A stretch of DNA of 64,000 nucleotides from Amaricoccus macauensis_A (GTDB lineage: Bacteria; Pseudomonadota; Alphaproteobacteria; Rhodobacterales; Rhodobacteraceae), in contig NZ_JBNAFY010000007.1 in assembly GCF_049800915.1 (NCBI RefSeq), positions 186,001-250,000 on the forward strand. The letters run 5' to 3'. The position numbers were made by a program, and so were the translations under genes. Below are positions 16,490 to 25,264 of this stretch, in pieces. Below the pieces are notes generated by a model, which saw only the letters and a program-made list of their open reading frames with translations, made no database searches and was not told the origin of the DNA. Position 1 is the first letter of the stretch; every line of letters begins with the position of its first letter.

Positions 16490-18149
16490 AGCGACGCTTT
16501 GCTGCGACGAGAATCGCGTCACGCAGCAGTTCTGCGCAGCTCTTCTGTTCGAGGGTATCGTCCAGCCGGGCGAACCTGACGAAGAGGGTTGGCAGGAGTG
16601 GGTCGCCGGCGGTTGTCGTTTCCGGGCGCGAGCAAGTGCGGGAGCCTTTGGCCGTCGAACGCTGTCCGAGGGACCGGAGCGCAAGACGTCGAGCGGGTGG
16701 ACGTCGGCCGGGTGGCAAGACCTTCTTGCCGCTCTCGATCTGACTTGCGGCGTGCGTGACCGCGTCCATCGTGAATTCAGCCGAACGGCGATCAACTGGC
16801 AGAGCGCGAAAGCCTGCCTTTCTCAGGTGCGGCGGCACCGGCTGACCGGCGCAGAACTCGAAAGCGCCATCATCGAAGGCCATCCCTACCATCCGAGTTT
16901 CAAGGCCCGCACCGGCTTCTCCGATGCTGACAACCGGGCCTTCGGGCCGGAAGCCGCATCTCCATTCCAACTGGAATGGGTGTTGCTCGCGCGGGATCTC
17001 GTCGAGAGCACGCCTGGCGGCAGGCTCGACGATCCTGGCAATTCACAAACATGCTCCTTGGGTCCGGGTCTTGAAAAGGAGGGGTTCGTACCCTTCCCGG
17101 TTCATCCCTGGCAAATGCGTCAGCTGTATCGGGACGCAACGTTCTCGGACTGGATTGCCGCAGGACGAGCAGTTTGCCTCGGTCCGCTCGGGGATCGCTA
17201 CCGCGCCACCCAGTCCGTGCGGACGCTGATGAACGTGGATCGTCCCGCTGGGGATCACGTGAAGCTGTCGCTTGCCATCGGCAACACGTCATCTCTGCGC
17301 ACGCTCGACCCCGATTGCGTTCTCATCGCGTCGACGATCTCAAACTGGTTGGAAGAAGTCGTCGCCGCCGATTCCTTTCTGGCGGACACCTCGGGGCTCA
17401 CCATCCTGCGGGAACATTCCGGGGCGATCGCAGGGCGGGGAAGCTCCCTGGCACCGGGAAGCCTTGCCATGATTCGGCGGGTCTCGCCCGATGCGGTCGG
17501 GATCGCCCCGGACGCAATCCTGCCCTTCAATGCCCTGCCACTGATGGAGCGGGATGGCCGCCCGCTGATCGACCCTTGGGTCGCGCGGTTCGGTCTGATG
17601 AACTGGTTCGAGCGGCTGGTGGATGTCGCGGTACTGCCGGTCTGGCACCTCATGCTCGCCCACGGGATCGGAATCGAGGCCCATGCCCAGAACCTCCTGC
17701 TGCGCCACGAGAACGGCTGGCCCACGGGCCTTGTGGCCCGGGATTTCCACGAGAGCCTCGAGTATGTGCCCGAGCTTCTCCCTCGCCCCGGTCTCGCGCC
17801 CGATCTCGGCGCGCTGGACCCGGCGTTCCGGTCCGCCGAACGCGGCCGCTTCCACGCGATGGCGGGGCCGGAGGATCTGCGCGAACTCGTGATGGACACG
17901 CTCTTCATCTACAACTTGGCGGATCTTACCGCCTGCCTCGAGCGCGCCTACGGCCTTTCCGAGAAGGTTGCTTGGGCACGGATCCGCAAGCGTCTCGACG
18001 CCCATGTCCACCGCTACGGGCTGGAGGAGCGCGCGGCCCTCTTCTGCGCCGACGCCCCTCGCATCGCCACGGAATCGCTTGTCAGCCGCACGCTCTTTCC
18101 CGGGCGCGACAGCTACCACCACCTTGTTCCCAACGCCCTCGCGCGTTGA
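16476..18149 (+). CDS. asbB: AsbB-like NIS siderophore synthetase (IucA/IucC family)
   Basis: Second NIS synthetase, 557 residues, expected to condense the second arm of the siderophore with the citrate backbone. It shows PFPVHPWQMRQLY, YRATQSVRTLMNV, LSLAIGNTSSLRT and GIGIEAHAQNLLLRHENG. The start is a GTG at 16476 with CGGAGG six bases upstream. It overlaps asbA by 14 bases, and the protein then begins with the expected short N-terminus. Translational coupling with asbA is likely. Confidence 0.88.
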   Translation: MPALEATLCCDENRVTQQFCAALLFEGIVQPGEPDEEGWQEWVAGGCRFRARASAGAFGRRTLSEGPERKTSSGWTSAGWQDLLAALDLTCGVRDRVHREFSRTAINWQSAKACLSQVRRHRLTGAELESAIIEGHPYHPSFKARTGFSDADNRAFGPEAASPFQLEWVLLARDLVESTPGGRLDDPGNSQTCSLGPGLEKEGFVPFPVHPWQMRQLYRDATFSDWIAAGRAVCLGPLGDRYRATQSVRTLMNVDRPAGDHVKLSLAIGNTSSLRTLDPDCVLIASTISNWLEEVVAADSFLADTSGLTILREHSGAIAGRGSSLAPGSLAMIRRVSPDAVGIAPDAILPFNALPLMERDGRPLIDPWVARFGLMNWFERLVDVAVLPVWHLMLAHGIGIEAHAQNLLLRHENGWPTGLVARDFHESLEYVPELLPRPGLAPDLGALDPAFRSAERGRFHAMAGPEDLRELVMDTLFIYNLADLTACLERAYGLSEKVAWARIRKRLDAHVHRYGLEERAALFCADAPRIATESLVSRTLFPGRDSYHHLVPNALAR

Positions 18150-18173
18150 TGTGCCCCTGTTCATGGAGCCCTC

Positions 18174-19400
18174 ATGTTCATTCTCAATGACGCCCCCGCA
18201 ACGCGGGCCCCGAACCCTGCCATCATGGCCCTCGCCGAACACGGGCATCGCATCGCGCTCCATCTCTCCGAGACAGAAAAGATGCTGGGAGCGATCCTGA
18301 ACTTGCGGCAAGCCGGTTCCACGATTTTCCCGATCCACCCTGATATCCCCCACGCCCGCGCGCTCGACATGGCCGCGCACGCGGGCTGCGACCGGTTCGT
18401 CGCGGGCGACGGCACTATCCTCGAAACAGACACACGGCACGACGGCGCGCGGGTGCCCGAGGGCGGGCTTATTCACATGACATCAGGCACCACGGGCGCG
18501 CCGAAGCGCATAGAGCGAAGCTGGGGCGAGATTGGCATCGAGATCGCGAGCTACGCCGAGGCCTTCACCGCGCCGGACGGCATGACACCCATCATCGCCT
18601 GCCCGATCACCCATTCCTACGGCCTGATTCCCGGCGTGATGGTGGGCCTTCATCGCGGCAGGACGCCTGTCGTCATAGAAGGGATCAACCCGAAATACAT
18701 CCTCCGCCGCATGCGGGAAGTCGAGCGCCCCCTGCTCTATACATCGCCCGCGATGCTCTACACCCTCGCTCGGCTCCTGCCGGCTGACGCACACCTCCCC
18801 GCGGCCATGACCTCGGGAACGATGCTCTCCCGCTCCTGGTTCGACTGCATCCGCAGCCGGGTGGATCGCCTCTTCCAGCAGTATGGCTGTTCGGAGACCG
18901 GATGCGTGGCGATCAATCCAGATCTGCAGCGCGCGGACGAAATTGGCTATCCGCTGCCACATCTCGCCGTCGGAGCGGGACGCTCCGCGAACCGACCCGC
19001 CGAGATCACGGTCGAAACGCCCCGCGGCATGATCGGCACCGGCGATCTCGGCTATCTCGCAGCGGACGGAATGCTCGTCTTCCGCTCGCGGCTCGACGAC
19101 ATGATCAATGTCGCGGGCCTCAACGTCTTTCCGCGGGACGTCGAGCAGGCCGTGTTGGACATGCCCGGCGTGGAAGATGCGCTGGCCTTTCGCATGGAGG
19201 ATGTACTCGCGGGCGAACGCGTCGCGCTGGTCTATACCGGAAACGCTCGGGAGGACGAGTTGCGCGCATGGTGCCGAGAGCACCTCGCGGGCTACCAACA
19301 GCCGAGCGTGCTGCGCCCCGTCGACCGCATTCCGCGAGAGGCGAACGGCAAGGTAAACCGCCGCAACGTCGCCTCAGGTCTCGCGGAGGCAGGGATCTGA
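18174..19400 (+). CDS. asbC: AsbC-like acyl-adenylating ligase
   Basis: AMP-forming ligase, 408 residues, expected to activate 3,4-dihydroxybenzoate and load it onto the AsbD carrier. The P-loop is MTSGTTGAPKRIER. The adenylate motif is QQYGCSETGCVA, the hinge region is GDLGYLAADGMLVFRSRLDDMI, and the end IPREANGKVNRR has the catalytic Lys. It is short for the superfamily, as is AsbC. It starts 24 bases after asbB with GGAG upstream. Confidence 0.88.
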   Translation: MFILNDAPATRAPNPAIMALAEHGHRIALHLSETEKMLGAILNLRQAGSTIFPIHPDIPHARALDMAAHAGCDRFVAGDGTILETDTRHDGARVPEGGLIHMTSGTTGAPKRIERSWGEIGIEIASYAEAFTAPDGMTPIIACPITHSYGLIPGVMVGLHRGRTPVVIEGINPKYILRRMREVERPLLYTSPAMLYTLARLLPADAHLPAAMTSGTMLSRSWFDCIRSRVDRLFQQYGCSETGCVAINPDLQRADEIGYPLPHLAVGAGRSANRPAEITVETPRGMIGTGDLGYLAADGMLVFRSRLDDMINVAGLNVFPRDVEQAVLDMPGVEDALAFRMEDVLAGERVALVYTGNAREDELRAWCREHLAGYQQPSVLRPVDRIPREANGKVNRRNVASGLAEAGI

Positions 19401-19402
19401 CC

Positions 19403-20710
19403 ATGAACACTTACCCAAGGGCCGCCATTGTCGATGCGATCCGCAGCGTGCTCGAAGACCCGCTCGCTTCGCGGCATATGGCCGCATTCTCGCAAGACGC
19501 CCGGCTCAACGAAGACCTCCACCTCGATTCGGTGCTGGTACTCAACCTCATCCTGCATCTCGAAACGGAACACGGCTTCGAAATCCCCGAGCGCGCCATG
19601 TCCAAGGACCATTTCTCCACGGTCGCGGATCTGGCGGATCTCATCGCAGGCGCATCGGAAGCCAGTCCCGACGACCCAGCCTTCCGCCCCATCCCGGAAG
19701 AGGAAATCGACATCAAGGTGCATTGCGTGGTCAGCTGTCTCGCGGCTGGCATCAAGGCGAGAGGCTTCGATCACCGGCCGTTCTACATGGGGGTCTGGGA
19801 TACCGGTTTCACCACCGGGCCAAACCACCGCATGACCTATCACGCCAAGGGCGTGACCCACGACCATTTCCTCCATTGGTTCGAACGCATCTACGGCGTC
19901 CCGGTGCATGGCTGGTACGACCATGCCGCCACGAAGGACGAGAACCTTGCCAAGCTCGAACACCTGCTCGCGACCCGGACGGAGACCGAGCATGTCATGG
20001 TCATGCTCGACATGTTCCACCTGCCGGAACGCGAGAACAAGTTCAACCAGAACCCGTTTCCGCACTACGTCATGCTCGAGAAGACCGAGGATCCGGGCAT
20101 GTGGTTCATGCATGATCCGGACTTCCGCTGGGAAGGTCGGCTGCCGCGTGCGACGATCCGCAACGCGATTGCCCAGCCCTCCGTTTCGGGAGGCTTCATC
20201 TACGACCGAAGCTTGGCCCATGGACCCGACAGGGACGCGGTGCGGGACTATTTCCTCGACACGTTCCAAGCCGACTGCATGCCGCTACTCGAAGCGGTCG
20301 TGAGCATCTTCCATGCGCATTCGGGAGATGCTGCCCTCCACCCGACAGCGGACCTCGCACATGCCCTGCGCGAGCTTCCGGTCATCGGTATCCGCAAATA
20401 CGCCTACGAGCACGGGTTTGCCTATTTTGGCCGCGCGCTTGGCACATCGGAAGCTGAGTTCGAGGCCCGCTGCGACGAAATCGAAGAGCTTCAACAGGGC
20501 CTGCGCCGCCTGCACTACCTGGCTCTGAAGCTGGCCGAGACCGGCACACCGGAGACTGCCACGGAAGCACAGAGACTCATCGAAACACTCTGGCGGCTCG
20601 AACACCGGATCAAGTCGGCGCTTCGGGAGGAATTCGACCGCTGGGCCGAAGATGTGGCGCCTGCAGAACCCAATGGGGCGACCGCCGAATGCGTGAAGGA
20701 ACGCGCATGA
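19403..20710 (+). CDS. fused AsbD-AsbE: aryl carrier domain plus petrobactin condensation protein
   Basis: A 435-residue fusion. Residues 1-88 form an acyl carrier domain with the phosphopantetheine Ser43 in LHLDSVLVLNLILHLE. Residues about 95-435 match the AsbE family (start of that part IDIKVHCVVSCLAAGIKARG; also HDHFLHWFERIYG and GGFIYDRSLAHG). In Bacillus these are two separate genes. AsbE is thought to transfer the carrier-bound catechol to the amine, so fusion would place donor and catalyst on one chain. The gene begins two bases after asbC and overlaps asbF by four bases. Confidence 0.87.
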   Translation: MNTYPRAAIVDAIRSVLEDPLASRHMAAFSQDARLNEDLHLDSVLVLNLILHLETEHGFEIPERAMSKDHFSTVADLADLIAGASEASPDDPAFRPIPEEEIDIKVHCVVSCLAAGIKARGFDHRPFYMGVWDTGFTTGPNHRMTYHAKGVTHDHFLHWFERIYGVPVHGWYDHAATKDENLAKLEHLLATRTETEHVMVMLDMFHLPERENKFNQNPFPHYVMLEKTEDPGMWFMHDPDFRWEGRLPRATIRNAIAQPSVSGGFIYDRSLAHGPDRDAVRDYFLDTFQADCMPLLEAVVSIFHAHSGDAALHPTADLAHALRELPVIGIRKYAYEHGFAYFGRALGTSEAEFEARCDEIEELQQGLRRLHYLALKLAETGTPETATEAQRLIETLWRLEHRIKSALREEFDRWAEDVAPAEPNGATAECVKERA

Positions 20711-21561
20711 AGATCTACATTTGCACGATATCCTTCCGGCATCACCTTCTTTCACTCGAGGAGCTGGTTTCCTGGGCGGCTGCTACTGGCTTCGACGGCA
20801 TCGAGCTTTGGGGTGCACATGCGCGCAATCTCGTGCAGGATCATCGAGATGCACGCTGGCTGGCGGGACACGCCCTCGAAGTGCCGATGATAAGCGACTA
20901 CCTCCCCCTCGACGATCCCCTGCAACTGGAAGCCCATGCGCTGCATCTCGTCCACGCCGCAACCCGCTGGGGCGCCGGCAAGGTTCGAACCTTTGCAGGG
21001 CGGACTTCAAACAAGGAAACCTCGAGCGAAGCCCGGAAGGCGATCGTGGCGGGCCTTTCCCGCGCGGCACGGATCTTCGACAATGAGGGACTGTCGCTGC
21101 TGGTCGAAACGCATCCCGGCACGCTGGCCGACAGCCTCGCTGCAACGAGTGCCCTTGTTGCAGAGGTCGACCATCCTGCCCTCGGCGTCAATTTCGATGC
21201 GATCCACCTCTGGGAAGCCGGTGACGATCCGCTGGAGGCCCACAGACTCCTCGCGCCGCGCATTCGCCATCACCACCTGAAGAACGTCGCGCGGCGAAGC
21301 GATCTCCCGGTCTTCGCACCCGACAACATCTACAACGCCGCGGGCTGCCGGCGAGGGATCGTTCCGCTTCTGGAGGGAGCTTACGACTACCGACCACTGC
21401 TCGGGACGCTAGCACGGGATCAGGAATGCCCGGTATCTCTGGAGTGGTTCGGTCGCGACCCGTTTCACGTGCTGGCCGAGGATTGCCGTCGGCTTCGAGA
21501 GATCACCGGGCCAGCCGCGCAGACAGAGCCCTTGCACCATCCCCTCAGGCAACAGGCCTGA
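20707..21561 (+). CDS. asbF: AsbF-like 3-dehydroshikimate dehydratase
   Basis: TIM-barrel enzyme of the sugar phosphate isomerase/epimerase superfamily, 284 residues, expected to convert 3-dehydroshikimate to 3,4-dihydroxybenzoate. Metal-ligand candidates are the Glu in LSLLVETHPGTLADSL, the Asp in GVNFDAIHLWE, the His cluster in RHHHLKN and the Glu in VSLEWFGRDP. The family is broad, but the position at the end of an asb-type operon makes AsbF the best reading. The ATG at 20707 overlaps the previous stop. Confidence 0.87.
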   Translation: MKIYICTISFRHHLLSLEELVSWAAATGFDGIELWGAHARNLVQDHRDARWLAGHALEVPMISDYLPLDDPLQLEAHALHLVHAATRWGAGKVRTFAGRTSNKETSSEARKAIVAGLSRAARIFDNEGLSLLVETHPGTLADSLAATSALVAEVDHPALGVNFDAIHLWEAGDDPLEAHRLLAPRIRHHHLKNVARRSDLPVFAPDNIYNAAGCRRGIVPLLEGAYDYRPLLGTLARDQECPVSLEWFGRDPFHVLAEDCRRLREITGPAAQTEPLHHPLRQQA

Positions 21562-21567
21562 CCGCAG

Positions 21568-22542
21568 TCAGGCCACGCGGGATCGGGGTGCATCTTCCTC
21601 ATCCTCCGAGACGCTCGCCAGGAACCGCTCGGCCTCCAGCGCGGCCATGCAGCCCATACCGGCGGATGTGACGGCCTGTCGGTAGACGTGGTCCGTCAAA
21701 TCGCCCGCGGCAAAGACGCCCGGGACGGAGGTCTCGGTAGAGCCGGGCCGAGTAACCACATATCCGCCATGATGGGTTTCGAGCTGATCCCGCACCAGTT
21801 CTGACGCCGGGGCATGGCCGATAGCGATAAAGACGCCATCGCAGGGCAACTCGGTGATCGCACCCGAGGAGACGTCCTTCGCCCTTACGCCTTGCACGCC
21901 GGGCGGGTTCCGGGAACCGAAGACCTCGCTCAATTCGTGGTTCCACAGCACCTCCACTTTGGGGTGGTTGAAGAGGCGGTGTTGCAGGATTTTCTCGGCC
22001 CGGAGCGTGTCCCGCCGGTGTATCAGCGTGACCTTCGCGGCGAAGTTTGTGAGAAACAGCGCTTCCTCGACGGCCGTATTGCCGCCGCCGATCACCACGA
22101 CCTGCTTGCCCCGGTAGAAGAACCCGTCGCAGGTCGCGCAGGCCGACACGCCGAAGCCCTTGAAAGCCTCTTCGCTGGGCAGACCGAGCCATCTGGCCTG
22201 GGCGCCTGTGGCGAGGATCACGGCATCGGCGGAGTAGGTCAAGCCGCTGTCCCCCGTTGCCGTGAAGGGGCGGTGCGAGAGATCAATCGACTGGATGTAG
22301 TCGGAGACGATCTCGGTTCCGACTTCGCGGGCGTGGGTTTCCATCCGGGCCATCAGTTCGGGGCCCTGGACCATCGAGTCTCCGGGCCAATTCTCCACCT
22401 CGGTCGTGATCGTGAGCTGGCCGCCCGGCTGGATGCCTTGCACGAGGACGGGCTGGAGCATCGCGCGACTGGCATAGACGGCGGCGGTATAACCGGCGGG
22501 GCCGGACCCGATGATGAGGATCTTGGTGTGCTTGTGTGCCAT
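21568..22542 (-). CDS. trxB: thioredoxin-disulfide reductase (TrxB)
   Basis: NADPH:thioredoxin reductase, 324 residues. It has the FAD motif GSGPAGYTAAVYASRA, the redox pair Cys135 and Cys138 in SACATCDGFFY, the NADPH motif VIGGGNTAVEEALFL, and GVFAAGDLTDHVYRQAVTSAG. It is convergent with asbF, with six bases between the stops. The AhpD-like gene lies upstream on the same strand. Confidence 0.97.
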   Translation of the reverse strand: MAHKHTKILIIGSGPAGYTAAVYASRAMLQPVLVQGIQPGGQLTITTEVENWPGDSMVQGPELMARMETHAREVGTEIVSDYIQSIDLSHRPFTATGDSGLTYSADAVILATGAQARWLGLPSEEAFKGFGVSACATCDGFFYRGKQVVVIGGGNTAVEEALFLTNFAAKVTLIHRRDTLRAEKILQHRLFNHPKVEVLWNHELSEVFGSRNPPGVQGVRAKDVSSGAITELPCDGVFIAIGHAPASELVRDQLETHHGGYVVTRPGSTETSVPGVFAAGDLTDHVYRQAVTSAGMGCMAALEAERFLASVSEDEEDAPRSRVA

Positions 22543-22668
22543 GGGGGTATCCGGTTCTCCGCGCGCGAGGCCGGGTTGGCCGCGGGCTCCATCGCGAGAT
22601 CATTGATTGAGTGAAGGGGAGCTTCATCGACCGGGCGAAGCTTCGTCCGCCCGGCCAGTGCGGGAGTG

Positions 22669-23361
22669 TCAGGCTGCGGGGGCGGTAGCCTTTTCCGGCT
22701 CGACCCTCGCCGCACGTTCAGCCTCACCCACCTCGGCGAAGCGGCTTGCAAAGGCCTCGATATCCTCCACCGTGAGCCCCTCGACGGCGTTCCACTGCTT
22801 CTGGTTGTACTCGTTCGATTCCAGATCGGTCCAGAAGCTGTCGTTGAGGCGATTGATCATGTTGAACATCGCCGAGGCCATCGAGATCTCGACGATCTCC
22901 GATTCGGTGAAGTTCGCCTTCATGTTGTCCCAGACCTCCTTGTCCCGCGCCGCGGTGTTGTTGGTCATGGCTTCGGCCCAAGCGATCGCCGCCCTGTCGC
23001 GTTCGTTGAAAAGCTGACTTGTCTTGTAGGTGTCGTCGGCCATCGCTTCCAGCTCCTCGTCGGAAATGCCAAGCCCCTGGCCGAAGACCGAGGTATGCGC
23101 GGTGCAATAGGCGCAGGCATTGGCCATCGAGGTCTTGATGCAGGCCAGCGCGCGCAGGCGGGACTCGCTGGTTGCGCCGAGCCCCGGCTGGCGAACAGCC
23201 GCGACGAGACCGCCGAACCAGCGTGCGATATAGGGGCTGTGGGTCGCCAGGATCCGCTGGAGATTGGCCGTGCGCCCGAGGAACTTGTCGGAGCCCTCGT
23301 AAATCATCTTCACGGTTCCCGTGGCCTCTTCATGGCTCAGGCCAGACAGTCTCTGTGACAT
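22669..23361 (-). CDS. carboxymuconolactone decarboxylase / AhpD-like protein
   Basis: A 230-residue alpha-helical protein of the CMD/AhpD superfamily. The redox motif is in ACAYCTAHTSVFGQ (Cys-x-x-Cys followed by His three residues on), as in AhpD-type disulfide reductases rather than true decarboxylases. It is encoded upstream of trxB on the same strand, 126 bases away, which fits a thiol-peroxidase role. It also borders the catabolic cluster, so a role there cannot be excluded. Confidence 0.8.
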   Translation of the reverse strand: MSQRLSGLSHEEATGTVKMIYEGSDKFLGRTANLQRILATHSPYIARWFGGLVAAVRQPGLGATSESRLRALACIKTSMANACAYCTAHTSVFGQGLGISDEELEAMADDTYKTSQLFNERDRAAIAWAEAMTNNTAARDKEVWDNMKANFTESEIVEISMASAMFNMINRLNDSFWTDLESNEYNQKQWNAVEGLTVEDIEAFASRFAEVGEAERAARVEPEKATAPAA

Positions 23362-23416
23362 TGGTATCCTCCCGGTTTCTCTTGTGATGTGATTGGTTTC
23401 GATGTCCGCGCAGGTG

Positions 23417-24190
23417 TCAGACCGCCTCGCGGATCGCCGGCGTCACGCTCCTCTCGCGCACCGGTGGCCAGACGCGCCGACCGGCATGGGGGCTTCCCGG
23501 AGCGTGAGTGACGTATTCGAGCACGTGCCGACCCCGCCAGTCCTCATTCCTATCGGCCGCGACGAAGCGGTGTTCGAAGCTGCTGTCGCCCTCGGGCAAA
23601 TCGGTGAACTCCCAGAGAACGCCGTGCTTGGGCCAGCCCGCGATCGACAACAACTTGCGCCCGCGGATCATGCCCGGCGTCACTGAGACCCGCGAAAAAC
23701 GTTCCGCCCTGTACCAGCGGGCAAGCTCGAACTCGTCTTCCGGCCTGTCGGCATTGTAGTTGCCGAGCTGCATCGCTGGCGGCGGCCCCACTCCGTAAGG
23801 CGAGGCCCTCTGCTCTGGCGAATTGACCACCTGCTCCTCGATGAAGACCGCCCTGCGGACGTTTCGGAAGGCCGCCAGTCGGTCGGAATATTCTCCGGCA
23901 AGGGCGTCGAGCGGGTTGTCCGGGGCAAAGAAGACCTCCGGAGAAGCCGCTGTTGTCAGAATGACATTCTGCCAACCGGAGGGAACAGACGGGTCCGTGA
24001 TTTCCCGACGCTGGGGCGCACCGGCAATGTAAGGTTTGTCCGGGATCGCGACGATGTCGTAGTGGCCTGTCCAGCAGACGCCGGGGGCCGATTGAACCGC
24101 AGGCAGGTAGACATCATGCAACCACCGCCAGGTTTCCGCGCGGCAGCCCTCGTCGAGATCGAACCATTCTGCCAGAATCACTTCGCCCAC
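23417..24190 (-). CDS. unknown 257-residue protein, probable duplicated dimeric alpha/beta-barrel fold
   Basis: I do not recognise a named family. Two halves look alike in layout. Residues about 5-50 (ILAEWFDLDEGCRAETWRWLHDVYLPAV, then GVCWTGHYDIV) and about 140-195 (QLGNYNADRPEDEFELARWYRAERF, then GMIRGRKLLSIAG) each resemble a strand-helix-strand half of EthD/antibiotic-monooxygenase type domains. There is no signal peptide. It lies in the catabolic cluster, behind a candidate LysR-type box, so an auxiliary role in breakdown of an aromatic or cyclic compound is inferred. Confidence 0.6.
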   Translation of the reverse strand: MGEVILAEWFDLDEGCRAETWRWLHDVYLPAVQSAPGVCWTGHYDIVAIPDKPYIAGAPQRREITDPSVPSGWQNVILTTAASPEVFFAPDNPLDALAGEYSDRLAAFRNVRRAVFIEEQVVNSPEQRASPYGVGPPPAMQLGNYNADRPEDEFELARWYRAERFSRVSVTPGMIRGRKLLSIAGWPKHGVLWEFTDLPEGDSSFEHRFVAADRNEDWRGRHVLEYVTHAPGSPHAGRRVWPPVRERSVTPAIREAV

Positions 24191-24311
24191 GTCGTTTCCA
24201 CCCCCATTCCAGCTGTTTTCATGCGCACTGGTTCCAAGCCCGTTGCGCCTCTGTTGTGGAGAAATAGCAAACGCTATCCGATTGTAATAGCTAGATTATC
24301 TTATGATATCC

Positions 24312-24326
24312 ATCAGAAATTAAGAT
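24312..24326. promoter_or_regulatory. candidate LysR-type box ATC-N9-GAT upstream of the 257-residue protein
   Basis: The AT-rich spacer 24191-24475 contains ATC at 24312-24314 and GAT at 24324-24326 with nine A/T-rich bases between, the T-N11-A pattern of LysR regulators. A second 7-bp inverted repeat (TATCTTA 24297-24303, TAAGATA 24321-24327) overlaps it. The site lies about 120 bases upstream of the gene at 24190. The remainder of the spacer holds no gene. Confidence 0.45.
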
Positions 24327-24475
24327 AGATAATATTGATTTTCATCTCAAATTTCGAAAACGCTCGTATCCGCGGCCGGCTTCCAAGCAATCGAACAGGA
24401 CGGGGCCGCACCCAGCACCCTCGCTTAGCGCGGCCTCTCAGAAATTGTCATGAGAAGAGGTCTACCCTCCGACGA

Positions 24476-25264
24476 TCAGACTACCGCCGGGCCCTCCTCC
24501 AATTCAAGAAAGCCCATGAGCGAAACGACAAAACACTCTGGATTGTCGGCGTTGATGATGTGTTTTGCCCCCGGAACAGTCGCGAACCTCCCATTTGGCG
24601 TTGCCGAGGCCATGGCGCGCATGGTGTCCGGTGATGCCGCCAAATCGTGTTCGCCGGCTATGAAGAAGGTCGGCACAGTCATGTTGCCGAGGTGCCGCAG
24701 GTAGTCGAGCCCCATCAGCGCATTGGCGCAGCCGCGGTAGCCTTCCTCGGTCGTGCTCAGGAACCCCTCGCGCAGCTTGCCCTCGCGGGCGGGGTGAGCC
24801 GCCCGGATGTCGTCACTGAGCCACATGCCGACGGTGCTGTTCCAGACCGCCTCGATCCCGCCCGCCTCAAGCTTGGCAAGGCGGTCGTGCCAGTTCTGGA
24901 CGAAGGGTGGAGGCGCGTCGGCGCGCGCCGCGCAACAAACTACGCGCTCGACCCGTTCCGGCGCGGTCAGCCCCATGCCCAGCGCGGTCATTCCGCCGAG
25001 GGACAACCCCATGACGGTCGCCTTCTGCACGCCATGCGCGTCGAGAACCTCGAAGGCATCCGCCACCAGATCGTCAAAGGAGTAAGGCGAGGGAAACGTC
25101 GGGCTTCTGCCGTGTCCGCGCGTATCGAAACGGATGACCCTGAAATATCGCTCCAGCAGCGGCACTTGGGCATCCCACATCTCCTGGGTCGCGCCGAGGC
25201 TGTTCATCAGCAGAAGAGCCGGTGCGTGTTTCGGGCCAGAAGCGACGGTGTACAGCTTTGTCAT
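24476..25264 (-). CDS. alpha/beta hydrolase, 3-oxoadipate enol-lactonase-like
   Basis: A 262-residue alpha/beta hydrolase. The nucleophile elbow is GLSLGGM, the acid Asp is in FIAGEHDLAASPDTM, and the His is in GAKHIINADNPECF. The N-terminal pattern LLMNSLGATQEMWDAQVPLL and FDTRGHGRSP match PcaD-type enol-lactonases. No other protocatechuate-pathway gene is present nearby, so the true substrate is probably another lactone or ester made by the neighbouring monooxygenase. Confidence 0.85.
   Translation of the reverse strand: MTKLYTVASGPKHAPALLLMNSLGATQEMWDAQVPLLERYFRVIRFDTRGHGRSPTFPSPYSFDDLVADAFEVLDAHGVQKATVMGLSLGGMTALGMGLTAPERVERVVCCAARADAPPPFVQNWHDRLAKLEAGGIEAVWNSTVGMWLSDDIRAAHPAREGKLREGFLSTTEEGYRGCANALMGLDYLRHLGNMTVPTFFIAGEHDLAASPDTMRAMASATPNGRFATVPGAKHIINADNPECFVVSLMGFLELEEGPAVV

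Noticed and set aside
22669..23361. True 4-carboxymuconolactone decarboxylase
   Set aside because: The length (230 residues), the CAYC redox motif and the trxB neighbour favour an AhpD-like role.
24476..25264. Calling the hydrolase pcaD of the protocatechuate pathway
   Set aside because: No pcaGH, pcaB or pcaC-type gene is linked. The AhpD-like protein has a redox CxxC rather than decarboxylase features.
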